This document shows positions 1 through 6,333 of a stretch of 11,048 nucleotides of DNA, piece by piece. The first letter of the stretch is position 1, and each line of letters begins with the position of its first letter. The DNA lies in assembly GCA_001794935.1 (NCBI GenBank), contig MGLY01000066.1, forward strand, positions 14,874-25,921, read 5' to 3'. The stretch is from Chlamydiae bacterium RIFCSPHIGHO2_12_FULL_49_9 (GTDB lineage Bacteria > Chlamydiota > Chlamydiia > Chlamydiales > SM23-39). The notes under the pieces were generated by a model. That model searched no databases and was not told where the DNA came from. It saw nothing but the letters and a program-made list of their open reading frames with translations. A program made the position numbers and the translations under genes.

Positions 1-23
1 TGAGCAGGGACTTGCCCTTTCAG

Positions 24-41
24 GTCAGATCAGGTTCTGAC
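24..41. repeat. Inverted repeat just upstream of the porin -35
   Basis: GTCAGA (24-29) and TCTGAC (36-41) are perfect 6-bp arms around a 6-nt loop, extendable by a G-T and an A-T pair on the outside. It ends 5 bp before the proposed -35 box, so it could be a regulator site for the porin promoter. It could also be the tail of a terminator for a gene left of the window, although the T-run after it is short (TTT). I see no coding sequence in bases 1-118. Confidence 0.35.
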
Positions 42-46
42 TTTGC

Positions 47-76
47 TTTACATTTAAACGACAGCTCTCCTATAAT
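47..76 (+). promoter_or_regulatory. Main sigma-factor-type promoter of the porin gene
   Basis: The -35 box TTTACA (47-52) is one mismatch from TTGACA. An 18-bp spacer leads to a perfect -10 box TATAAT (71-76). Transcription would start near 82-84, giving a leader of about 36 nt before the ATG at 119. This is the best promoter match in the window, as expected for an abundant outer-membrane protein read by the housekeeping (sigma-66-like) polymerase. Confidence 0.65.
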
Positions 77-80
77 TCTC

Positions 81-100
81 GGATTCTTTTTAACGAATCC
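81..100 (+). promoter_or_regulatory. Hairpin at the 5' end of the porin mRNA leader
   Basis: GGATTC (81-86) pairs perfectly with GAATCC (95-100) across an 8-nt loop. The stem starts at or within about 2 nt of the predicted transcription start, so the mRNA would carry a 5'-terminal stem-loop. It stops 8 nt before the weak Shine-Dalgarno-like TAGG (109-112). Such 5' stem-loops stabilise other outer-membrane protein mRNAs, for example E. coli ompA. That role here is inference. Confidence 0.4.
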
Positions 101-118
101 TTTAATCATAGGCTTCCA

Positions 119-1411
119 ATGCTGAAGTTGACACGACTCCTGCTTTTCTCTTCGTTTATCTTAAATCGCGCTCTTTTTTCTCAGACTCCAGCTGCAACGC
201 CTTCGGCAGCAAATCCGGTGGCTGCGGGCGATGTGCAGTTCGACCAAAAAACAGATAAAGACAACGACGATATGGAAGCTCTTCGCAGATGGATCCGCGA
301 CAAGCGAATGGTCACAGTCAAAGAAATTGGCGGAGATTTGTCTTTGAGCGGAGAAGTCCGAACAGAATTCCAAGACACAAATGAGACAAAAAATGGAATT
401 CGCCAAAGGGGAAAAAACGCAGCCACAACAAAACCGCAATATGCTTGGGATGTCGAGGTCAACATCATGATCGACTACCGCACAGACAGGACATGGGCGG
501 CGATTAAGCTCGAGTTTGACAATGACATGGGCATTCGAAGCGGCACCGTAAACAAGATTAAGCTTGAAAAAGCGTATCTCGGCGGTCGAATTGTCGCCGG
601 AGACACATTTACGTTTGATGGCGAGATCGGGCGCCGTTTTCTTTACAACGTATTCGACTCCAGAATTGAATTCGCTTCGCTGTTTGACGGCGTACTATTC
701 CGAATGAGCAAGGCGTTTCCTTCAGTTGGCGACTTCTATCTCAATGGGGGAGCTTTCCTGATTGACGACAAGGTAAACCACTACGGTTACATTGCCGAGA
801 TGGGAGCCCTTAGAATCGGGAATGTAGGACTCAACATGAAGTACTCAATTGTCGATTGGTATAAGCCCTATGCGAATCGTCTTAATGATTTGCGATACAA
901 ATATCTCGTTTCTCAATTCCTCACTTCCTATCAGTTTTATCCAGAGTGGATTGGCAAGCGGCTGATTAAATTTTATGCGGCAGGTCTGCGCAATCATTTG
1001 GCAGATGGCGTCGAGCAAACGAATCACGAGAGGCAAAATTGGGGATGGTATGCTGGAGTGTCGATTGGCCTTGTGAAAAAGCAGGGCGATTGGGCGTTGG
1101 ATGCGAACTATCAGTGGGTTCAAGCTCAGGCGATTCCTGAATTTGATGTGAGTGGAATCGGCCGCGGAAATGCAGAAGGCATCGGCTTATATACAAACAA
1201 TGCGGACGGCAACCCCGCTAGCGGCGCTACAACGAGAGAGACTGCTGTCGGTAACTGCAACTACAAGGGATTCGAGATTGAAGCTCTGTACGCGTTTACA
1301 GATAACTTGACCCTTCTTCAGAATTTCAAGTTCTCCAATACGCTCAACAAAAATATTGGACCAAACTTGAGATATAAGCAGTACGAAGCCGAATTCATTT
1401 ACGCATTCTAG
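119..1411 (+). CDS. Outer-membrane porin-like beta-barrel protein
   Basis: A 430-residue protein exported across the inner membrane and predicted to form a channel in the outer membrane. Residues 1 to about 21 form a signal peptide: basic start (K3, R6), hydrophobic run LLLFSSFIL, then a likely cut near S21-Q22. An Ala/Pro-rich linker and an acidic-to-basic helix (about 46-63) precede the barrel. From about residue 66 the chain shows alternating polar and hydrophobic strands rich in Tyr and Trp, and it ends in YEAEFIYAF. The terminal Phe is the usual signal for the BAM assembly machinery. There is one Cys (C380), so no disulfide network like chlamydial MOMP. It may belong to the porins of environmental chlamydiae (such as the Pom proteins of Protochlamydia), but I cannot confirm the family or substrate. 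The ATG at 119 follows a weak TAGG 6 nt upstream and gives a complete signal peptide. Confidence 0.8.
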   Translation: MLKLTRLLLFSSFILNRALFSQTPAATPSAANPVAAGDVQFDQKTDKDNDDMEALRRWIRDKRMVTVKEIGGDLSLSGEVRTEFQDTNETKNGIRQRGKNAATTKPQYAWDVEVNIMIDYRTDRTWAAIKLEFDNDMGIRSGTVNKIKLEKAYLGGRIVAGDTFTFDGEIGRRFLYNVFDSRIEFASLFDGVLFRMSKAFPSVGDFYLNGGAFLIDDKVNHYGYIAEMGALRIGNVGLNMKYSIVDWYKPYANRLNDLRYKYLVSQFLTSYQFYPEWIGKRLIKFYAAGLRNHLADGVEQTNHERQNWGWYAGVSIGLVKKQGDWALDANYQWVQAQAIPEFDVSGIGRGNAEGIGLYTNNADGNPASGATTRETAVGNCNYKGFEIEALYAFTDNLTLLQNFKFSNTLNKNIGPNLRYKQYEAEFIYAF

Positions 1412-1418
1412 GAGGGGC

Positions 1419-3116
1419 TTAATCTTTTTCGAATGAGAGCGTGATTTGTTTCTGGTAGTAGCGGAAGAAGAGGAATCGCTTTGCGATTCTTTCTTTTTTC
1501 CAGTTAGCGAAAACGATACCTACTTTCAGCCGCCCAAAGACTTTCTTATAAGCCTCAATAATTTCTTCGCTATCGGCTCTTCTGTGGAAGAAGAGGCATA
1601 CCGACGAATTTTGACCTTGAAATCTCTTCGCTTGACCAAACAGGGCGACAAGAGTGGCCCTAATTTCCGGCTCAGGCGGGATGATTCGAATTGAATCGAC
1701 GAGGCCGTTGAACCAGGGAAAGTGGCGCATGTAAGGGTCTGGAATTAGAATCTTTAGTCTGGGAAGGCATGAGAAAAGAAGAACTGCATCCCACCAAGAA
1801 TTGCTTTGAAGGATTACCACGGTTGTAGGTTCAGGGATGGGTGTTGCCAACTTTAACTTTCTAAATCGCTTGAGAATTTTTTGAACGAAAAAAGGCAAGA
1901 AAAGACCTGAGAGCCTGCCTGTAACGACGATGTTTGAAATGAGGGTCAAAACCCCAATCAAGGCAAACCCGCTTGCTGCGCTAAACCCCAACTCTTCGCT
2001 GATGAAATAAAGGCCGAAGGCCGCCATTAAAACCCCAATAAAGCTAAAAAAATTCGCCGCTGCAATGACCTGTCCCCGTTTTTCATCGGGGCTGTACACC
2101 TGAATAAACGCATCAAAGGGAACTAAATAGGCCCCTCCCAAAACCCCCAAAAGGCTTAGTGTGATGATCGTTATCATGAGCGAGGAGGAGAAGAAATAGA
2201 GGATGAAGAGGAAAATCGAGATAAAAAAGCCCGCGATGCAAGAAAGGCCGGGTTCCACCCGATCTTTAGAGAGTTGTCCGGCCAGCACCGCTCCAACAGC
2301 GATTCCGACCGCAGTTGATAAAAAAAGATACCCGCCTCCCACCTCGGTCAGTCCAAGAGACTGCATGGCAAAAGGAATGATATTGAGCTGGGTAAAGGCC
2401 CCAATGAATAGAAAAAATGAGGTGCCGTAGATGGCTGGAAGAAGATGGGGAACTCTCCAACTAGACTTTAGGGTCTGGTAAATTTCGTAAAGGAAAAAGG
2501 GCGTGATTTTTTTAGGTGAGTTCTGTGGTTCCGTTCTGCGGATCCCAAAGCTGGTCAAAAGTCCGATCAATGCGACCAAAACACAGAACGAGGCCTCTAG
2601 AACAAAGTTTTTGTCTGTGATGTCGGTGATAAAAGAGGCGAGAAAGGTGCCCAAAATAATCGCCAAATAGGTGAAGGAAGTCATTGAGCCATTGGCTTTT
2701 GATACCATTTTGGGATCGACAAGCTCAGGGATAATGCCGTATTTAGACGGGCCGAAGATGGCGCTCTGCATGGCCATTAGGAAAAGCGCTGAAAAAGATC
2801 CAACCTCCCACTCGAAGTAGACGGCGATTAGACCAAACAGCATGATCAGAACTTCGAGAATCTTTGTGAAAACAATGATTGTGCTTTTGCTGATACGGTC
2901 TGCCAGTACTCCGGCGCTGGAGGAAAAAAGGAGAAAAGGAATGACGAAAATCGCCCCAGCCAAGGAGAGAATGGAGTTAGCGGCGGCGGGTCCTTTGACG
3001 TGAATCAGAAGGTAGATGACGAGCAACTTAAAGATATTGTCATTGAGCGCCCCCAAAAACTGGGTCACATTCAGGCAATAGAAAGAACGGTGATCCGTCC
3101 GAAAGAGCCAGCGCAT
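1419..3116 (-). CDS. ygeD: LplT/YgeD-type MFS lysophospholipid transporter with degenerate PlsC-like C-terminal domain
   Basis: An inner-membrane protein of 565 residues. Residues 1 to about 410 are a 12-helix major facilitator domain of the LplT type. Its signatures are QFLGALNDNIFK (19-30), GVLADR (69-74) and FGPSKYGIIPELV (121-133). LplT flips lysophospholipids inward for re-acylation by Aas. Residues about 430-555 align with the PlsC acyltransferase module that follows the transporter in many LplT-PlsC-Aas fusions. The HX4D motif reads SNSWWD (438-443), so the catalytic His is Ser, and FPEGR reads FFHRR (509-513). Acyltransferase activity is therefore unlikely. No acyl-ACP synthetase domain follows. 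Chlamydia YgeD (CT641) is, as I recall, of similar length, so the design looks lineage-wide rather than recent decay. The gene is divergent from recC. No clear Shine-Dalgarno precedes the ATG. Confidence is high for the MFS domain and moderate for the tail and the substrate. Confidence 0.85.
   Translation of the reverse strand: MRWLFRTDHRSFYCLNVTQFLGALNDNIFKLLVIYLLIHVKGPAAANSILSLAGAIFVIPFLLFSSSAGVLADRISKSTIIVFTKILEVLIMLFGLIAVYFEWEVGSFSALFLMAMQSAIFGPSKYGIIPELVDPKMVSKANGSMTSFTYLAIILGTFLASFITDITDKNFVLEASFCVLVALIGLLTSFGIRRTEPQNSPKKITPFFLYEIYQTLKSSWRVPHLLPAIYGTSFFLFIGAFTQLNIIPFAMQSLGLTEVGGGYLFLSTAVGIAVGAVLAGQLSKDRVEPGLSCIAGFFISIFLFILYFFSSSLMITIITLSLLGVLGGAYLVPFDAFIQVYSPDEKRGQVIAAANFFSFIGVLMAAFGLYFISEELGFSAASGFALIGVLTLISNIVVTGRLSGLFLPFFVQKILKRFRKLKLATPIPEPTTVVILQSNSWWDAVLLFSCLPRLKILIPDPYMRHFPWFNGLVDSIRIIPPEPEIRATLVALFGQAKRFQGQNSSVCLFFHRRADSEEIIEAYKKVFGRLKVGIVFANWKKERIAKRFLFFRYYQKQITLSFEKD
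1473..1499 (+). terminator. Intrinsic terminator of the porin mRNA, inside the transporter gene
   Basis: GAATCGC (1473-1479) pairs perfectly with GCGATTC (1483-1489) around a TTT loop, and TTTCTTTTTT follows (1490-1499). G-U and A-U pairs at 1472-1490 and 1471-1491 lengthen the stem. It lies about 60 nt past the porin stop codon, in the orientation that ends plus-strand transcripts. The same bases encode residues ERIAKRF near the C-terminus of the convergent transporter. Read on the minus strand, the hairpin is not followed by a U-run, so it should act one way only. Confidence 0.7.
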
Positions 3117-3145
3117 TTTATAAACCGTTCTTAAAAATTCTTACT

Positions 3146-3174
3146 AGCATACGCTCAAGGTTATCTGCTCTCAA
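3146..3174 (-). promoter_or_regulatory. Probable promoter of the LplT-like gene
   Basis: On the minus strand, TTGAGA (3174-3169) is a 5/6 match to the -35 box. A 17-bp spacer leads to TATGCT (3151-3146), a 4/6 match to the -10 box. Transcription would begin near 3139, giving a leader of about 23 nt to the ATG at 3116. The overlap of its -35 box with the palindrome at 3167-3178 suggests possible repression. Confidence 0.4.
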
Positions 3175-3190
3175 GAGCTGTTTGCAACAG
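3167..3190. repeat. Two abutting short palindromes in the divergent promoter region
   Basis: GCTCT-CA-AGAGC (3167-3178) and CTGTT-TGC-AACAG (3178-3190) each have perfect 5-bp arms and share one base. The first covers the -35 box of the leftward promoter. The second contains the first TTGCAA repeat. They are possible operators. The second resembles a LexA box (CTGT...ACAG) but has 5 bp between the tetramers instead of 8, so I do not call it one. Confidence 0.3.
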
Positions 3191-3226
3191 GAAAAACGCA
3201 TTGCAATAGGAATGGAGATTTTGCAA
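3182..3226. repeat. Three TTGCAA direct repeats spaced 19-20 bp
   Basis: TTGCAA occurs at 3182-3187, 3201-3206 and 3221-3226. The first two continue as TTGCAACAGG and TTGCAATAGG, and the third as TTGCAATACT. Start-to-start spacing is 19 and 20 bp, close to two helical turns, so all three face the same side of the DNA. The hexamer is its own reverse complement. The copies lie within the 56 bp upstream of recC. They may bind a cooperative regulator, or the middle one may serve as a -35 box. Confidence 0.4.
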
Positions 3227-3230
3227 TACT
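3201..3230 (+). promoter_or_regulatory. Weak candidate promoter of the recCBD operon
   Basis: TTGCAA (3201-3206, 4/6) and AATACT (3225-3230, 4/6) are separated by 18 bp. A start 6-8 nt after the -10 box would fall at about 3237-3238, on the recC ATG itself, giving a leaderless or nearly leaderless mRNA. This fits the absence of a Shine-Dalgarno sequence before recC. The boxes are poor, so this is only the best of weak options. Confidence 0.25.
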
Positions 3231-3237
3231 TCCTCTC

Positions 3238-6200
3238 ATGCAAGCAGCGCCTTCTCTTTTTCTTAGTCATCGCCTGGATGCTCTTGTCGATTTGTTTGTA
3301 GAGCAATTGGCGAACGCTCCTCTTCAAAGCCAAATTGTTCTCGTTCCAAACGGTCTTATCAAACAGTGGCTTTTTATTGAGGTGGCAAAAAGAAGAACCA
3401 TTGCCATGGGGCTCAAGCTTTTGACGATCCGGGAGGCGATCCCACTCCTTTTCGGTGAAAGAGAAACTACTGCTTTTTCTCCCAATTTTCTCGAAATGTT
3501 TTGTCTTCTTTATACGGAGCTTACAAATAGTAAAGATCCCGACCTCCTCTCTTATTTAGGAACAAGCCAAAAGCGTCTTTACGATCTCGCAGAGCAGCTC
3601 TCCTCCCTATTTTTTCTGTACGGTCAGTTTGGAAAAGATCTTTTGAGCCCGGGACGAGAAGCTAAAACTTGGCAAGAGTCTATTTTAGAGACCCTTTTTA
3701 TTAAGGGAAAATGGCGCTTGCCCGCCCAGCTTGAGTCCAAGCCGTCATCAGGACAATTTCACTGCTTTGGAATCGATTTTCTCTCCCCCCTTTTTTGGCA
3801 GCAGTTATTTCGCTGCTCCTCTCTTTCAGTCTATCTCTTCTCTCCCTGTCAGGAATTTTGGGAAGATCTTCAGACAGATCGAGATAGAAAGAGGATCAAC
3901 CGCTATTGGAAGAAACGGGGGGCCTCGAGTTCGAGGATAGAAGAGCTGGACGCATATTTGCGTGAAGGGCCGCCTCTTCTTTTAAACTGGGGAAAGCTCG
4001 GAAGAGCGACGCTAAAGGTGTTTTATGAAAAAGATCTTCAAATTGAAGAAGGTTATCCGGATTTAAAGGGATCTACCCTTTTAAAGATGGTTCAGGGAGA
4101 TTTGCTCTATTTTCAAACTCAAAAAGAGATCAGGCGCTTGCCTGATGGAGATGAGTCGATTCGAGTTTCTATGACCGGATCTTCACGGCTTAGAGAAGTG
4201 GAAGTTCTTCGAGATTCGATTTTGATTCTTGTACATGAGCGGAAAGCATCGTTTTCCGAAATCTCCATCCTTGCTCCCGATATTGAATTATACGCTCCTT
4301 TGATTGAGTTTGTTTTTTCAGATCCCAAGTGCTCAATCCCCTATCGTATTTTTGGGCTGGACATTGGGCCTCAAAGTTCTTATTTGCAAGGGATTTCACG
4401 CCTTGTGAATTTAGGCTTGGGGAGATGGGATTCGGAGGATGTGCTTGCTCTTTTTGAGAACTCTTCTTTTTCGCGCAAACAAAAATGGACAGGAGATGAT
4501 TTCGAGCGGTTCCGAGAATGGGTTGAAAAAGCGCGCGTTCGGTGGGGTATTGATCCGCTGCATCGGCGTAAAGTTCTGGAAGAGATCTTCGGAGATAAAG
4601 ATAGCCTAATTGATGAGGGATCTTGGGAACAGGGAATAGATCGACTGCTCAATTTTTTGGTGTTCCTTTTTGAAGAAGATTCGCCTTTACAAATCAACTC
4701 GACAGAGTTGGAACAATTCATCGCGCTTTTTCAGGGGCTTCAAAATGATTTGAAAGAGATGCAAACTCCTCGGGCCCTTTCCGAGTGGGCATTATTTTTG
4801 GAAACGATTGCAGCTAAATATCTTAGCGTCGATTTGTCCGATGAGGCGGATCAAGCGGGAATCCAGTCTTTCCGTCAATTTTTGCAAGAGCTGAGAAGAG
4901 CGGATTCTCGCCTTGAACAAAAAAGTTTTCCTTTTGCGCTCATTCAAAGGCTTTTTTTGCGCCCTTGCGCAAATCAGATTCACGCGTCCCATCTGCACGC
5001 CGTGCGAGTCGCTCCGTTAGACGAAGGCGCCGCTTTGCCGGCAAGAGCTGTTTTTTTAATCGGAATGGATGAAGAGAGCTTCCCGAAGGGAGACGCTCCC
5101 TCTTCTTTAGACTTATTGAGAGGAAATGGAGAATTCATCCCGGGAAATCTGGAAAAAGGGCGCTATCTTTTTCTTCAGGCTCTTTTTGCCGCACAAGAAT
5201 TTTTCTGGGTGAGCTATGGACACCTTTCAGCAGATGAAGGGAAAGCTGTAGGACCATCCCTTGTGTTGCAAGAACTCTTGAGTTATATAAAGTCCTCTTT
5301 TTCCTTAAGAGAGGATATTGTGAAGTCTTATCCTTCCCTGTCTTTTGATGTTCGGTGTTTTAGAGAGAAGAAGCCTTGCTATTCCAAGGGAGATTGGGAT
5401 GCGGCAAAGGCCCTTTATGGGCCAAAAAGGAAACTTTCTTTCTGGCCAGATCTGAGCGCGTGCCCTCCCTTAGAATTGCCGGAAGGGGAAATAACCGTAT
5501 CTATTTCGGACCTAACGCTTCTCTCTCGCCACCCCTGGAAATTTTATCTGCAAAAAGTTCATTCGATCTATTTGGATGCTGAAGTTGAAGATCTATTTTT
5601 TCTTCAAAAGGCAAGACTTGTCAGAGCTGCATTAAAAGGGTCTCTCGAAAAGGTTCTTTTAGATTCTAAAGAGACATTCCGCGGAGTTTTTGGAGACGCT
5701 CTTCGCCTGGAGGTTGAAAAAAGCGCAAGTGAATGGAGCGCTCGCCTACACGAATGGGGTATTAAAGAGCTTAGGTCTTTGTCATTTTTAGAAAACTGTT
5801 TGGAGTCGCCTCCTCTAGAAATTGTTTGGGAAGATCGACTGAAAGTCAGACTTGTCGGAGAGGTTAAAAATGTAGGCGATAAGGGACTTGTGTTTTTAAA
5901 TGAAGACAACATTGGAGGGGCCCTAAAAGTATGGCCGGAAATATTGATCGCAGGGCTCGCGCGTAAGTCTCCTCTTGTTTTTTCAATGAAGTCGGGGAAG
6001 AGCCGCATCTTGGAGAATTTAGAAGAGAGTCTGAGGGCTTATTTAGAGTACTATTTCCGCTGTTTAAAGACCCCTTCTCCCCTGCTTCCGGATTGGGCAG
6101 ATTCTTTTTTAAGAAAAGGGGCGGAAGATCTCGAGAAGAAAATTCAGGGAGCTCTGTCGGGAAGAAATCGCCTCGAAGATCCTGTGGTTGATTGGGTGCT

Positions 6201-6333
6201 GGCAAGAAGCGAACTTTCATCCGCTGAAAAAATGATAGATGCGTGGGCGCCTTATTTGAAAGGAGCCTTCGGATCTCTTTTGAGTTTGTATCCAACGCGG
6301 GCTGCAAAGGGAGAGGCTCATGCAGCAGTTTGA
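3238..6333 (+). CDS. recC: Exodeoxyribonuclease V gamma subunit RecC
   Basis: RecC holds the RecBCD heterotrimer together, splits the duplex ahead of the motors and scans the 3' strand for Chi. The protein has 1031 residues, against about 1120 in E. coli. Matches to E. coli RecC are the N-terminal RLDALVDLF (12-20), IVLVPNG..KQWL (33-45), SRLREVEVLRDSILILV (316-332), PDIELYAPLIEFVF (347-360), FLIGMDEESFP (606-616), and SRHPWKFYLQ (763-772) in the C-terminal nuclease-like fold. It has no Walker motifs, as expected of this inactivated helicase fold. Several Chi-contact positions differ from E. coli. ATG 3238 is the first in-frame start after the stop at 3145 and matches the E. coli N-terminus, although only TCCTCTC precedes it and no Shine-Dalgarno is visible. 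It is the first gene of the operon, and its end overlaps recB by 14 nt. Confidence 0.93.
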   Translation: MQAAPSLFLSHRLDALVDLFVEQLANAPLQSQIVLVPNGLIKQWLFIEVAKRRTIAMGLKLLTIREAIPLLFGERETTAFSPNFLEMFCLLYTELTNSKDPDLLSYLGTSQKRLYDLAEQLSSLFFLYGQFGKDLLSPGREAKTWQESILETLFIKGKWRLPAQLESKPSSGQFHCFGIDFLSPLFWQQLFRCSSLSVYLFSPCQEFWEDLQTDRDRKRINRYWKKRGASSSRIEELDAYLREGPPLLLNWGKLGRATLKVFYEKDLQIEEGYPDLKGSTLLKMVQGDLLYFQTQKEIRRLPDGDESIRVSMTGSSRLREVEVLRDSILILVHERKASFSEISILAPDIELYAPLIEFVFSDPKCSIPYRIFGLDIGPQSSYLQGISRLVNLGLGRWDSEDVLALFENSSFSRKQKWTGDDFERFREWVEKARVRWGIDPLHRRKVLEEIFGDKDSLIDEGSWEQGIDRLLNFLVFLFEEDSPLQINSTELEQFIALFQGLQNDLKEMQTPRALSEWALFLETIAAKYLSVDLSDEADQAGIQSFRQFLQELRRADSRLEQKSFPFALIQRLFLRPCANQIHASHLHAVRVAPLDEGAALPARAVFLIGMDEESFPKGDAPSSLDLLRGNGEFIPGNLEKGRYLFLQALFAAQEFFWVSYGHLSADEGKAVGPSLVLQELLSYIKSSFSLREDIVKSYPSLSFDVRCFREKKPCYSKGDWDAAKALYGPKRKLSFWPDLSACPPLELPEGEITVSISDLTLLSRHPWKFYLQKVHSIYLDAEVEDLFFLQKARLVRAALKGSLEKVLLDSKETFRGVFGDALRLEVEKSASEWSARLHEWGIKELRSLSFLENCLESPPLEIVWEDRLKVRLVGEVKNVGDKGLVFLNEDNIGGALKVWPEILIAGLARKSPLVFSMKSGKSRILENLEESLRAYLEYYFRCLKTPSPLLPDWADSFLRKGAEDLEKKIQGALSGRNRLEDPVVDWVLARSELSSAEKMIDAWAPYLKGAFGSLLSLYPTRAAKGEAHAAV
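4956..4973. repeat. Perfect hairpin inside recC
   Basis: TTTGCGC (4956-4962) and GCGCAAA (4967-4973) form a 7-bp perfect stem with a CCTT loop, within codons for RLFLRPCANQ. A run of seven T lies on the 5' side (4952-4958). No U-run follows on the sense strand and an A-run follows on the antisense strand, so it is not a terminator in either direction. It could slow ribosomes or polymerase, or it may be chance. Confidence 0.3.
6307..6316 (+). promoter_or_regulatory. Strong ribosome binding site of recB
   Basis: AAGGGAGAGG lies inside the last codons of recC. Its AAGGGAG core ends 6 nt before the recB ATG (6320), and a second AGG ends 3 nt before it. This is the clearest Shine-Dalgarno sequence in the window and contrasts with recC, which has none. 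It fixes the recB start within the recC overlap. Confidence 0.7.

Noticed and set aside
1304..1332. Inverted repeat AACTTGA...TCAAGTT in the porin 3' end as a terminator for the transporter mRNA
   Set aside because: The loop is 15 nt and no U-run follows on the minus strand.
3178..3190. LexA/SOS box candidate CTGT...ACAG upstream of recC
   Set aside because: The tetramers are 5 bp apart instead of 8, and recBCD is not an SOS operon in E. coli. It is kept only as a palindrome.
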